Assembly (NCBI RefSeq): GCF_000300195.1
Contig: NZ_AMQH01000012.1
Location: 124,001-188,000, forward strand
Length of the DNA stretch: 64,000 nucleotides
Direction: 5' to 3'
Source of the DNA: Clostridium tunisiense TJ
Lineage (GTDB): Bacteria > Bacillota > Clostridia > Clostridiales > Clostridiaceae
The notes under the pieces were generated by a model. That model worked only from the letters and a program-made list of their open reading frames with translations. It was not told the DNA's origin and searched no databases. Below are positions 56,583-64,000 of the stretch, piece after piece (positions within the stretch are counted from its first letter, which is position 1; each line of letters begins with the position of its first letter). Both the position numbers and the translations under genes were made by a program.

Positions 56583-57194
56583 ATGAGAATAACTTCGATG
56601 GATATTAATAATAAAGAATTCAAAAGGACTATGAGAGGTTATAGTGCTGATGAAGTAGATGAGTACCTAGAAAAGATAGCTGAAGACTATGAAGCTATCT
56701 ATAAGGAAAATACTACATTAAAAGAAAAAATCAGTGTTTTTCAAGATAAATTAGATCATTATACTAAAATTGAAAGTACAATTCAAAGCACCTTATTACT
56801 TGCACAAAATGCTGCTGAACAAGCAAAATTAAGTGCGCAAACAGAGGCAGAGTTGATTGTTAGAAATGCTAACGATAGTGCTAAAAGAATAATGGATAAA
56901 GCCCATGGAGATGTGCTTACAGTAACTGATGAATTTGAAAGAACAAAGCAAGAATTTGCGAAATTCAGAAGTAAGTTTAGAAACTTTATGTTAAGTCAAA
57001 TGGAAATGTTCGAAGCACTAGAAAAGGATTTTGATAAAAATTATAATATTTCAACTGTAATTGAAGAAAGCAATAATAATGAAGTACTAAATGCAAATCT
57101 AAGTAATAAAAAGATAAAAGAAATAGAAAAATTTGATTATAATACTTCAGAATTCGAAGAAATAAAGAGTTTTTTCGCCGCAGAGCAAAATTAG
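56583..57194 (+). CDS. divIVA: Cell division initiation protein DivIVA
   Basis: ATG at 56583 is chosen because GGGGTGA ends five bases before it. The 203-residue coiled-coil protein has the DivIVA membrane-binding head (SMDINNKEFKRTMRGYSADEVDEYLEKIAEDYE) and long helices to about residue 160. DivIVA marks poles and septa by sensing curved membrane. It is the last gene of the cluster, followed by a terminator. Confidence 0.94.
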   Translation: MRITSMDINNKEFKRTMRGYSADEVDEYLEKIAEDYEAIYKENTTLKEKISVFQDKLDHYTKIESTIQSTLLLAQNAAEQAKLSAQTEAELIVRNANDSAKRIMDKAHGDVLTVTDEFERTKQEFAKFRSKFRNFMLSQMEMFEALEKDFDKNYNISTVIEESNNNEVLNANLSNKKIKEIEKFDYNTSEFEEIKSFFAAEQN

Positions 57195-57231
57195 TGAGAA
57201 GTATAAAATCTCACAAGATTAATTACTAATT

Positions 57232-57258
57232 AAATCTCACTCTTAGAGTGAGATTTTT
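57232..57258 (+). terminator. Terminator after divIVA
   Basis: AAATCTCACTC (57232-57242) pairs perfectly with GAGTGAGATTT (57246-57256) over a three-base loop, then a T run. A second partial arm AAATCTCAC lies upstream at 57207-57215. Confidence 0.93.
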
Positions 57259-57291
57259 AATTTTTAAAAAATACAAAGTTGTATCATTACT

Positions 57292-57445
57292 TGTTATTTA
57301 ACGAGATTTTGGAAGGATAATTCTCTTATCCTCTTCAGGTGGGATTCTATGCTAAAAATTAAACTTTGCCTTAACAAAGATGACTTTGTAAAGTCGAATC
57401 TCCTTCCAAAGTCACTATACAAAATGAACTTGTTCATTATTTAAC
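57292..57445 (+). repeat. Dispersed structured repeat R1, copy 2
   Basis: Second copy of the block at 46257-46391. GATTTTGGAAGGA (57305-57317) pairs with TCCTTCCAAAGTC (57401-57413) along 13 pairs. At the second pair this copy has A-T (57306 with 57412) where copy 1 has G-C (46271 with 46358), a compensatory change. TTATTTAAC occurs at both ends (57294-57302 and 57437-57445). It carries about 19 extra bases in the middle, including GACTTTGTAAAGTC. Confidence 0.78.
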
Positions 57446-57610
57446 TATTTAAGTGAGTAATTTTTCTTAAAGAAAGGTAACAATAAGAATATGATGGCGA
57501 TAAATTACTATAGAAAATTAATTTAATTCTTTTCAGTGTAAACAATTAGTAATTACAATTTTATTTCTGAAGGAAAATAGAGTGATTTTTATAGTTGAGG
57601 AGATAAAGAT

Positions 57611-58702
57611 ATGAAAGAGATAGACGTTTCTGGGGGTTCCTATACCTATAAAGTTTATATAGACGAAAGCACAAGCAATTTTAATAATGCATTAAAAAAC
57701 AATGATATCCAAATTAATAATAAGTTTTTTATTATAACAGATCATCAGGTTCATTCTATATACAGAGATAAGATAGATGAACTCTTTGAAGAAGTAAATT
57801 ATAAGGTATTAGTTATACCTTCAGGAGAGAAGAATAAAAATTTTAATACCATAGAGAATATATACAAATTTTTAATGGAAAACGCCTGTGATAGAAGCAG
57901 TACTTTAGTGGCCTTTGGGGGAGGAATAGTAGGAGATTTAGTTGGATATGTAGCTGCTACTTATATGAGAGGAATGAAATACATAAGTATTCCTACTACT
58001 ATTATATCTATGGTAGATAGTTCAATAGGAGGAAAGGTTGGCTACAATTTTGAAAACATAAAAAATGTTATTGGAACTTTTTATACGCCTATTTTTGTTT
58101 TTATATCTATAGATTTTTTAAGAACTCTACCCAACAAGGAGTTTATTAATGGTATTGCAGAAGTGATAAAATATGGGATAATTAAAGAAAAACAATTATT
58201 ATATTATTTAGAACATAATCTGAAAAGTATTTTAAGTTTAGATAAAGATAAATTGCTTTACATTATTGAAAAATCCTTAAGGATAAAACATGAAGTAGTA
58301 TCTGTAGATTTTAAAGATAAAGACTATAGAAATATATTAAATTTTGGTCATACAATTGGCCATGGTATTGAAATAGTATCAAATCATGGCGTAGCTCATG
58401 GATATGCAGTTGCCTTAGGGATGTTAGTAGAATTGAAACTATCGCAATACAAGTTAAACTTTAAGAAAGAGGATTATGATTACATATATTATCTTATGAA
58501 TAGCATAGGATTCCCAACAAAGTACAAAGTTGACAATATGGATTTGTTTATGTATGCTATAAAGCATGATAAGAAAACAGAGAATAATCAAATAAAATTT
58601 TCATTAGTTGAAGAAATAGGAATATCTAAAACTGGAGTAGTTATAGATGAAAGTCTTATAGAAAAAGCAATGGAAGAAAGTATTGAAAGGAGATATTTAT
58701 GA
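57611..58702 (+). CDS. aroB: 3-dehydroquinate synthase AroB
   Basis: The 363-residue enzyme converts DAHP to 3-dehydroquinate, the second shikimate step, using NAD and zinc. Motifs: PSGEKNKNFNTIENIY, FGGGIVGDLVGYVAATYMRG, PTTIISMVDSSIGGKVGYN, and the zinc-ligand region NFGHTIGHGIE and VAHGYAVALGM. ATG follows TGAGGAGA. The stop overlaps the mtnN start by four bases (ATGA). Confidence 0.96.
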   Translation: MKEIDVSGGSYTYKVYIDESTSNFNNALKNNDIQINNKFFIITDHQVHSIYRDKIDELFEEVNYKVLVIPSGEKNKNFNTIENIYKFLMENACDRSSTLVAFGGGIVGDLVGYVAATYMRGMKYISIPTTIISMVDSSIGGKVGYNFENIKNVIGTFYTPIFVFISIDFLRTLPNKEFINGIAEVIKYGIIKEKQLLYYLEHNLKSILSLDKDKLLYIIEKSLRIKHEVVSVDFKDKDYRNILNFGHTIGHGIEIVSNHGVAHGYAVALGMLVELKLSQYKLNFKKEDYDYIYYLMNSIGFPTKYKVDNMDLFMYAIKHDKKTENNQIKFSLVEEIGISKTGVVIDESLIEKAMEESIERRYL

Positions 58703-59391
58703 AATTTGGAATAATTGGTGCCATGGAAGAGGAAGTAGCATCATTAATAGAGGAAATGGAAGTAAGTAGTAAAATAGCAAAAGCTAAAATGGTTTTCCAT
58801 AGTGGAATTATATACAATAAGGAAGTTGTTATAGTAACAAGTGGAATTGGGAAAGTTAATGCTGCAATATGTGCCCAAATCTTAGTAGATAAATTTGATG
58901 TAGATTACATAATCAATGTTGGAATCGCTGGAGGAGTGGGAGAAGAAATTTATCCAGGTGATATAGTTATTGGAAATAGCTTAGTTCAGCATGATGTTGA
59001 TACCTCAGCTTTTGGAGATAAATTAGGTCAAATTCCAAGAATGGAAGCCTATGATTTTAAATGCAGTGATCTTTTAATTAGCCATGGTAAAATCGCTTGT
59101 AGTTCATTAGAAAATGTAAATACTTTTGTGGGAAGAATTGTATCTGGAGATCAATTTATTGCCAATAGTGAAAAAATAAAATGGTTAAACAAAGAGTTTA
59201 ATGCTTTAGCTTGTGAGATGGAAGGTGCAAGCATAGCTCATGTAGCATATTTGAACGATGTGCCTTTCCTTATAATAAGATCCATATCAGATAATGCAAA
59301 TAATGGAGCTCATATGGACTACGAGAAGTTTAAACCCATTGCAGTTAAAAATTCTAATATTATTTTGAGAAGTATGTTAAAGTCGATGTAG
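58699..59391 (+). CDS. mtnN: 5'-methylthioadenosine/S-adenosylhomocysteine nucleosidase MtnN (Pfs)
   Basis: The 230-residue enzyme removes adenine from MTA and SAH, in methyl cycle recycling and toward autoinducer-2 precursors. Motifs: IGAMEEEVASL, VGIAGGVGEEIYPGDIVIG, ALACEMEGASIAHV with the substrate-binding Met-Glu, and RSISDNAN with the catalytic Asp. It starts inside the aroB stop, so it is translated with the shikimate genes although it belongs to another pathway. Confidence 0.96.
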   Translation: MKFGIIGAMEEEVASLIEEMEVSSKIAKAKMVFHSGIIYNKEVVIVTSGIGKVNAAICAQILVDKFDVDYIINVGIAGGVGEEIYPGDIVIGNSLVQHDVDTSAFGDKLGQIPRMEAYDFKCSDLLISHGKIACSSLENVNTFVGRIVSGDQFIANSEKIKWLNKEFNALACEMEGASIAHVAYLNDVPFLIIRSISDNANNGAHMDYEKFKPIAVKNSNIILRSMLKSM

Positions 59392-59401
59392 GTGATATTT
59401 A

Positions 59402-60211
59402 ATGAAAAACTTACTGGTAGATAATAATAGTGGGCCTAAAATAATGGTTAAAGTTAGAGATGTAATTATTGGTGGTGATAAACCAGTTTTTATATCAGGG
59501 CCCTGTTCAGTAGAAAGTTATGATAAAATGATGGAAATAGCTAGAGAGCTAAAGGATATTGGAGTACATATTTTAAGGGGCGGAGCTTTTAAGCCAAGAA
59601 CTTCACCTTATGATTTTCAGGGATTACACCTAGAAGGAATTAAAATTCTTCATCAGGTAGGAAAGGAGTATAACCTTCCTATAGTCACTGAGATAATGGA
59701 TGCCCGAGATATTGAGAAGTGTATTCCTTATATAGACATGATTCAAGTTGGCTCAAGAAATATGTATAACTATACTCTTTTAAAGGAATTAGGAAAGCAC
59801 CCTCTTCCAATATTGTTAAAAAGAGGTATTAGCGCTACGGTATCAGAGTGGTTATATGCAGCAGAATATATTATGAGTAGTGGAAATTCCCAAGTTGTAC
59901 TTTGTGAACGTGGAATCAGAACTTTTGAAACTTATACAAGGAATACTTTAGATTTAAATTCCGTTGCTGTAATTAAAGAAAATTATAGACTACCTATAAT
60001 AGTTGATCCTAGCCATGGTACTGGAAAGAGGGAATTAGTTCAGTCTATGAGTTTAGCAGCTTTAGCTTGTGGATCAGATGGACTTATGATCGAAAGTCAT
60101 GTTTGCCCAGATAATGCTGTGTCTGATGCTAGACAAACAGTGAATATGGAAACCTTAAGAAACATAGTTAATAAGGGGAAAAAGCTTAGTAGTCTATTAG
60201 AGTTATCATAG
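59402..60211 (+). CDS. aroF: 3-deoxy-7-phosphoheptulonate synthase (DAHP synthase)
   Basis: The 269-residue enzyme condenses phosphoenolpyruvate and erythrose 4-phosphate, the first shikimate step. It is the KDO8P-synthase-like class: FISGPCSVESYDKMMEIA, ILRGGAFKPRTSPYDFQG, MIQVGSRNMYNY, LLKRGISAT and DPSHGTGKR. Only a core barrel is present with a short N-terminal segment of about 25 residues. The ferredoxin-like or chorismate-mutase regulatory domain seen in some relatives is absent. ATG follows AGGTGATA. Confidence 0.94.
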   Translation: MKNLLVDNNSGPKIMVKVRDVIIGGDKPVFISGPCSVESYDKMMEIARELKDIGVHILRGGAFKPRTSPYDFQGLHLEGIKILHQVGKEYNLPIVTEIMDARDIEKCIPYIDMIQVGSRNMYNYTLLKELGKHPLPILLKRGISATVSEWLYAAEYIMSSGNSQVVLCERGIRTFETYTRNTLDLNSVAVIKENYRLPIIVDPSHGTGKRELVQSMSLAALACGSDGLMIESHVCPDNAVSDARQTVNMETLRNIVNKGKKLSSLLELS

Positions 60212-60379
60212 ATTATAACTATGCAAATATTTGTTGAGAGATCCTATATAAGTTTCTAGTACTAATTATATACTTAATTAATAGTCTTTATCTATTTATA
60301 ATAATATATTAAAACAAAATTTTGTATTAATATAGTTTTAATTAAGGATATATATAGAAACTACATGATAATTTAAAAT

Positions 60380-60426
60380 AAAGTTAAGTATTTGAAGTAC
60401 TTGAGAGATAAATACTTAACTTTTTC
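60380..60426 (+). terminator. Terminator after aroF
   Basis: AAGTTAAGTATTT (60381-60393) pairs with AAATACTTAACTT (60410-60422) over a 16-base loop, then a T run. Confidence 0.88.
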
Positions 60427-60441
60427 TGTAGTATATCTATT

Positions 60442-60562
60442 GGGAAACAAAGTTAAGACATAACTTACGCATTACTCCTACCTTGGTTCCCTTAAGTCTT
60501 TTAGAAGATGAATGAAATTCATCATGATTAAATTGATCTTTGATTAAGGAACCCTATAGGAT
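60442..60562 (-). repeat. Dispersed stem-loop repeat R2, copy B
   Basis: Read on the minus strand, this block matches 34813-34943: ATAGGGTTCCTTA, ATCATGATGAATTTCA and GTAAGTT-like parts recur in the same order. GGTTCCCTTAA (60485-60495) pairs with TTAAGGAACC (60544-60553) with one bulge, and GATGAA (60507-60512) with TTCATC (60518-60523). The orientation is opposite to the downstream gene aroA. Confidence 0.75.
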
Positions 60563-60600
60563 AAAGAGTGCTAAAGGTTATAGGTATATTGAGGTAAATT

Positions 60601-61908
60601 ATGAAAGCGATTTTAAAAGGATGCAAATCAAATTGTAATATTGAAATAACAATTCCAGGAGACAAATCAATTTCGCACAGGTCATTAATAATTGGGGCTA
60701 TTCCTGAAGGTTCTTATACTATAAGAAATTTTTCTAATAGTGAAGACTGTAGAACTACCACGGAAGTGATGAAGGTTTTAGGAGTTTCTATTGTTTCACG
60801 TGAAAACCAAATAATGGTAAATTCTCCTGGGATTCATAGATTCAATAAGAATGTGGGAATGTTGGATTGTGGAAATTCTGGAACCACAGCAAGACTTATT
60901 AGTGGACTAATTTGTGGTGGAAACATTGCTGCAACTCTTATTGGTGATGAGTCTTTGAGTAAAAGACCTATGAAAAGAGTTGTTGATCCATTGACATCAA
61001 TGGGTGGAAAAATTAAAAACTTTAAAGGAACACTTCCAATAAATTTTATTAGTAATCAGGGATTATCTGCTATAGAGTATGAAATGCCAGTGCCATCAGC
61101 TCAAGTGAAATCTGCAATTTTAATTGGAGGTTTTTTAGCTAAAGGTAAAACTAAGGTAATAGAAAAGATTTCAACTAGAAATCATACGGAAAATCTTTTT
61201 GAATATCTAGGCGCTAATGTAACAAGAACAGGAAGTGAAATATCTATTGAGAACTCTTCCATACAAGCTAAGGATATTTTTGTACCAGGAGATCCATCTT
61301 CAGCCTCCTTTTTAGTTTGTGCTGCTCTTTTAGGAGATAATATAAAACTTACTATAAAAAATCTACTTTTAAATGAAGGTAGGAAAAGTTACTTAAATAT
61401 ATTAAAAGCAATGGGTGGAAAAATTGAAATAGTCTCTAAAGGGATTGTTAACAATGAACCTATAGGGGATATTATTGTTTATAGTAGTAAGCTTAAGGGG
61501 ATTAAGATACAGCATGATCTTGTACCAAGCATTATAGATGAAATCCCTGTACTTAGTGTGGTTGCAGCCTTTGCAGAAGGCACTACAGTTTTTGAAGGTG
61601 TAGAGGAATTAAAGTTTAAGGAAAGTAATAGAGTTGCAGGTATAGTTAGTAATTTAAAGGTCATTAATATTGAAGTGATATATAAAGATAAGGATTTAAT
61701 TATTAAGGGTGCAAATAATGTGGCTGAAAAATTGGAAGAAAAAAATATAGAAATAAAAACGGATAATGACCATAGAATTGCCATGGCTTTCTCCCTCTTA
61801 CCAATGAAATTAAAAACTACAATTATTATTGATAACTGGCAGTGTACGGAAATATCTTTTCCAAATGCCACAACTTATTTTAGTAAATTTATTAATTTCA
61901 TCAAATAA
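60601..61908 (+). CDS. aroA: 3-phosphoshikimate 1-carboxyvinyltransferase (EPSP synthase)
   Basis: The 435-residue enzyme joins phosphoenolpyruvate to shikimate 3-phosphate. Motifs: PGDKSISHRSLIIGAI, LDCGNSGTTARLISGL, GDESLSKRPMKRVVDPL, PVPSAQVKSAILI, and DNDHRIAMAFSL with the catalytic Asp/Glu region (IIDEIPVLSVVAAFAEG). The ATG start has a modest ribosome site (TTGAGGTAA). Other shikimate genes are not in the window. Confidence 0.96.
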   Translation: MKAILKGCKSNCNIEITIPGDKSISHRSLIIGAIPEGSYTIRNFSNSEDCRTTTEVMKVLGVSIVSRENQIMVNSPGIHRFNKNVGMLDCGNSGTTARLISGLICGGNIAATLIGDESLSKRPMKRVVDPLTSMGGKIKNFKGTLPINFISNQGLSAIEYEMPVPSAQVKSAILIGGFLAKGKTKVIEKISTRNHTENLFEYLGANVTRTGSEISIENSSIQAKDIFVPGDPSSASFLVCAALLGDNIKLTIKNLLLNEGRKSYLNILKAMGGKIEIVSKGIVNNEPIGDIIVYSSKLKGIKIQHDLVPSIIDEIPVLSVVAAFAEGTTVFEGVEELKFKESNRVAGIVSNLKVINIEVIYKDKDLIIKGANNVAEKLEEKNIEIKTDNDHRIAMAFSLLPMKLKTTIIIDNWQCTEISFPNATTYFSKFINFIK

Positions 61909-61981
61909 TGTAATAAAAATTTCAGTAAGGTAGAAAATAAGTAAGGTAGATAGTATAACCTTTATTTAAGGAGTTGATATT

Positions 61982-62599
61982 ATGGATAATACTAAGCTTA
62001 ACTACTTTAGGGAAAAATTATTAGATGAAAGAAAAGATGTTAATGATTTATTAGGGCAGATGAGTGATAATGATACAATTACACCTTTAGTAGAGAGAAA
62101 CACAGAACTTTCATATTACGATAATCATGGAGCTGATAATGGCGGAGAATTAAACGATTTGCTGAGAGGACTTGCCTTAGAAGGAAATGAAAAGTCTATA
62201 ATTGGAAAAATAGACAGAGCTCTTAGGGATATAGAAAATGGTGATTATGGTGTATGTAAGGTGTGTGGTAAAAAAATACCAGAAGAAAGATTGGAGTTTA
62301 TTCCTTATGCAGAGCATTGCGTTAGCTGTCAAAGCAGTATAAATAACGCTATTCCAGAAGATATTTCTGATGCGGCAAGACCTGTAGAAGAAGAGGTAAT
62401 AGGAAGACCTTTCAGATTAGATAAAGATAGTAGAGATTACACTGGTTTTGATGTAGAGGATAGCTATCAAGCTGTTGCAATTTATAATGATAGTGATGGG
62501 TTCTATGACACTTTTGAGGACGATGATATTGAACATCGTTACGTAGATCCTATGGATTTAATTAGTAATGATCAATATAAACGACAGCTTCCAGATTAG
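61982..62599 (+). CDS. yteA: YteA family sporulation-associated zinc-finger protein (DksA/TraR type)
   Basis: A 205-residue protein with an N-terminal helical hairpin region, the YteA motif ERNTELSYYDNHGADNGGELNDLLRG, a C4 zinc finger (CKVCGKKIPEERLEFIPYAEHCVSC) at about residues 91-115 and the C-terminal pattern GFDVEDSYQAVAIYND. The zinc finger is related to DksA/TraR, which bind RNA polymerase. The family is common in spore formers; function is not defined. ATG follows AAGGAG. Confidence 0.9.
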   Translation: MDNTKLNYFREKLLDERKDVNDLLGQMSDNDTITPLVERNTELSYYDNHGADNGGELNDLLRGLALEGNEKSIIGKIDRALRDIENGDYGVCKVCGKKIPEERLEFIPYAEHCVSCQSSINNAIPEDISDAARPVEEEVIGRPFRLDKDSRDYTGFDVEDSYQAVAIYNDSDGFYDTFEDDDIEHRYVDPMDLISNDQYKRQLPD

Positions 62600-62608
62600 T
62601 GGTTAATA

Positions 62609-62640
62609 TTTCTGACAGCTAAAAGCTGTCAGAAATTTAT
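62609..62640 (+). terminator. Hairpin between yteA and lspA
   Basis: TTCTGACAGCT (62610-62620) pairs perfectly with AGCTGTCAGAA (62624-62634) over AAA. The T run after it is weak (ATTTATTG), so termination may be partial. Confidence 0.7.
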
Positions 62641-62661
62641 TGTGATTATAGGGGGATAATT

Positions 62662-63114
62662 ATGTTATTAGAAGTAGTTATTATAGTTTTAGGACTATTA
62701 TTAGACAGAATAAGTAAGTTATGGGCTTTATCAACGCTAAAAGATAGCTTAGGTGTAACGATAATTAAAAACTTCTTCGCCTTTGAGTACTTGGAAAACA
62801 GAGGTGCAGCTTTTGGAATTCTTCAAAATAAGTTATGGTTATTGGTAGTGATTACAATACTAGTGGCTTCTGGCATGATATTTTATTTAATAAAATACAA
62901 ACCTAATTCAAAGCTTCTTAGAATTTCAATAGCTATGATAGTTTCAGGTGCTATTGGTAACCTTATAGACAGGGTATACTATAATTTTGTTGTAGACTTT
63001 ATTTTAGTTCATTATAAAGAGGCGTATTATTTTCCTACTTTTAATGTAGCAGATATACTTGTTAGTGTAGGAACCTTCTTTTTAATAATTTGTATATTAA
63101 AGGACGAGATTTAA
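62662..63114 (+). CDS. lspA: Lipoprotein signal peptidase LspA
   Basis: The 150-residue membrane aspartyl protease cleaves signal peptides of diacylated prolipoproteins. Four membrane segments and the motifs ENRGAAFGIL, GAIGNLIDRVYYNFVVDFI and FNVADILV hold the two catalytic aspartates (in VVDF and NVAD). The stop overlaps the next start (TAATG), the common lspA-rluD pair. Confidence 0.96.
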   Translation: MLLEVVIIVLGLLLDRISKLWALSTLKDSLGVTIIKNFFAFEYLENRGAAFGILQNKLWLLVVITILVASGMIFYLIKYKPNSKLLRISIAMIVSGAIGNLIDRVYYNFVVDFILVHYKEAYYFPTFNVADILVSVGTFFLIICILKDEI

Positions 63115-64000
63115 TGAGTGTTGAAAAATTTGTAGTAAGTGATTTAGATAAAAATAAAAGAGTTGATTTATTTTTAAGCGAAAAGCTCGAAAATATGTCA
63201 AGGTCGTATATTCAAGGAATTATAGAAAAAGAAAGTGTTAAAGTTAATGAGAAAATTATAAAGAGCAATTATAAATTAAAAACCAATGATGAGATATTAG
63301 TTGAAATACCAAATCCCGTAGAACTAGAAGTACAAGGGGAGAATATCCCTATAGATGTAGTTTATGAAGATAGTGATGTAATAGTGGTAAATAAACCCAA
63401 AGATATGGTTGTTCACCCTGCTCCAGGTAATTATACAGGAACTTTAGTAAATGCACTTTTGTATCATTGTACTGACTTATCTGGTATCAATGGTGTCATA
63501 AGACCTGGAATAGTCCATAGAATTGATAAAGATACTACTGGAATACTAGTTATTGCAAAAAATGATAATGCTCACAATAAACTAGCTGAACAATTTAAAA
63601 AACATAGTATGACTAGAACATATTATGCTTTGGTAGAAGGAAACATAAAAGAGGATGAAGGAACCGTAAACGCACCAATTGACCGTCACCCTGTAGACCG
63701 AGTAAGAATGGCGGTTGTAAAAAATGGAAGAGAGGCTGTTACTCATTATAAGGTTCTAGAGCGTTTTGGACAATACACATTAGTTAAGTGTAATTTAGAA
63801 ACGGGAAGAACACATCAAATTAGAGTTCATATGGCATACATTGGCCATCCTCTAGTTGGTGATAATGTTTATGGCTACAAGAAGCAAAAATTTAATCTTC
63901 GTGGACAAGTGCTTCATGCTAAAGAGCTAGGATTCAATCACCCTACAAGTGGTGAGTATGTTCACTTTGATTCTAATCTTCCAGAATACTTTGAAGCAAT
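63114..64000 (+). CDS. rluD: 23S rRNA pseudouridine synthase RluD family, 5' part
   Basis: The frame opens at ATG 63114, overlapping the lspA stop, and runs off the right edge after 295 codons; only the last few residues are expected to be missing. An N-terminal S4 domain (about residues 14-60: RVDLFLSEKLENMSRSYIQ) precedes the catalytic domain with HRIDKDTTG (Asp138) and GRTHQIRVHM. Such enzymes isomerise uridines in helix 69 of 23S rRNA or related sites. The exact target cannot be read from sequence. Confidence 0.93.
   Translation, partial: MSVEKFVVSDLDKNKRVDLFLSEKLENMSRSYIQGIIEKESVKVNEKIIKSNYKLKTNDEILVEIPNPVELEVQGENIPIDVVYEDSDVIVVNKPKDMVVHPAPGNYTGTLVNALLYHCTDLSGINGVIRPGIVHRIDKDTTGILVIAKNDNAHNKLAEQFKKHSMTRTYYALVEGNIKEDEGTVNAPIDRHPVDRVRMAVVKNGREAVTHYKVLERFGQYTLVKCNLETGRTHQIRVHMAYIGHPLVGDNVYGYKKQKFNLRGQVLHAKELGFNHPTSGEYVHFDSNLPEYFEA

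Larger units (their letters stand above)
57195..57610. other. divIVA-aroB gap with a terminator and repeat R1
   Basis: About 415 bases with no gene. It contains the divIVA terminator (57232-57258), repeat R1 copy 2 (57292-57445), and about 165 AT-rich bases before aroB that should hold its promoter. The order terminator, R1, new operon is the same as before murE. Confidence 0.55.
60212..60600. other. aroF-aroA gap with a terminator and repeat R2 copy B
   Basis: About 390 bases with no gene. The left part (about 60250-60360) is extremely AT-rich with an imperfect palindrome around ACAAAATTTTGT. A terminator lies at 60380-60426 and repeat R2 copy B at 60442-60562. The gap splits the shikimate genes into two probable transcripts. 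Confidence 0.5.

Noticed and set aside
57292..57445. T-box or SAM riboswitch before aroB
   Set aside because: CTTCAGGTGGGA looks faintly like a riboswitch core, but no T-box sequence (AGGGTGGNACCGCG) or SAM-box junction is present, and the same element stands before murE.
1..64000. CRISPR array, tRNA, rRNA, transposase or prophage genes
   Set aside because: No regularly spaced repeats, no tRNA-like cloverleaf, no rRNA stretch and no recognisable transposase, integrase or phage structural gene was seen.

Overview
The window is AT-rich DNA with almost all genes on the plus strand, strong AGGAGG-type ribosome binding sites and frequent GTG/TTG starts. Together with SpoVD, SpoVE, a YteA-type protein, a natural FliR-FlhB fusion and a diaminopimelate-type MurE, this points to a motile, spore-forming, low-GC Firmicute, most likely a Clostridium-type organism. 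The species cannot be named from the sequence.

Layout. (1) 1-7320: late flagellar genes: the 3' end of flgL, fliW, csrA, flaG, fliS, fliD, a FliT-like gene, the main flagellin, and a second, divergent flagellin-like gene. (2) 7889-31689: one long early/middle flagellar operon: flgB-flgC-fliE-fliF-fliG-fliH-fliI-fliJ-fliK-flgD-flgE-flbD-motA-motB-fliL-fliO-fliP-fliQ-fliR/flhB-flhA-flhF-flhG-PilZ protein-fliA-SwrB-like gene-small membrane gene-flgF-flgG. It builds the rod, hook, MS ring, export apparatus and stator, plus the sigma factor for the late genes. No fliM, fliN or chemotaxis gene lies in it. (3) 32181-41926: unlinked genes on both strands: a degenerate CbiB-like membrane protein, a CBS-type pyrophosphatase, a calcium-type P-ATPase, a hypothetical protein, a Lon-family protease with an eroded ATPase domain, and ychF. 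(4) 42446-57194: a division and cell-wall cluster: rsmH-ftsL-spoVD-murE-murF-mraY-spoVE-ftsQ-DUF881-sbp-DUF881-yggS-sepF-ylmG-ylmH-divIVA. It lacks mraZ, murD, murG, ftsA and ftsZ. (5) 57611-61908: shikimate genes aroB, aroF and aroA with mtnN between aroB and aroF. (6) 61982-64000: yteA, lspA and the 5' part of rluD.

How the parts work together. FliA made from the early operon should switch on the flagellin promoter, which has a good sigma-28 match at 4536-4562. The flagellin leader then carries a hairpin that presents the CsrA consensus ACAAGGATGT, and fliW and csrA lie just upstream. This is the layout expected for the FliW-CsrA-flagellin feedback circuit known from Bacillus subtilis.

Most notable non-coding content: two families of dispersed, stem-forming intergenic repeats, two copies each. 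Family R1 is at 46257-46391 and 57292-57445, with a long-range stem showing one compensatory base-pair change. Family R2 is at 34813-34943 and, inverted, at 60442-60562. Other points worth attention are the CbiB-like relic protein, the Lon protease without a recognisable Walker A, and a hook protein whose outer domain is replaced by a helical insert.
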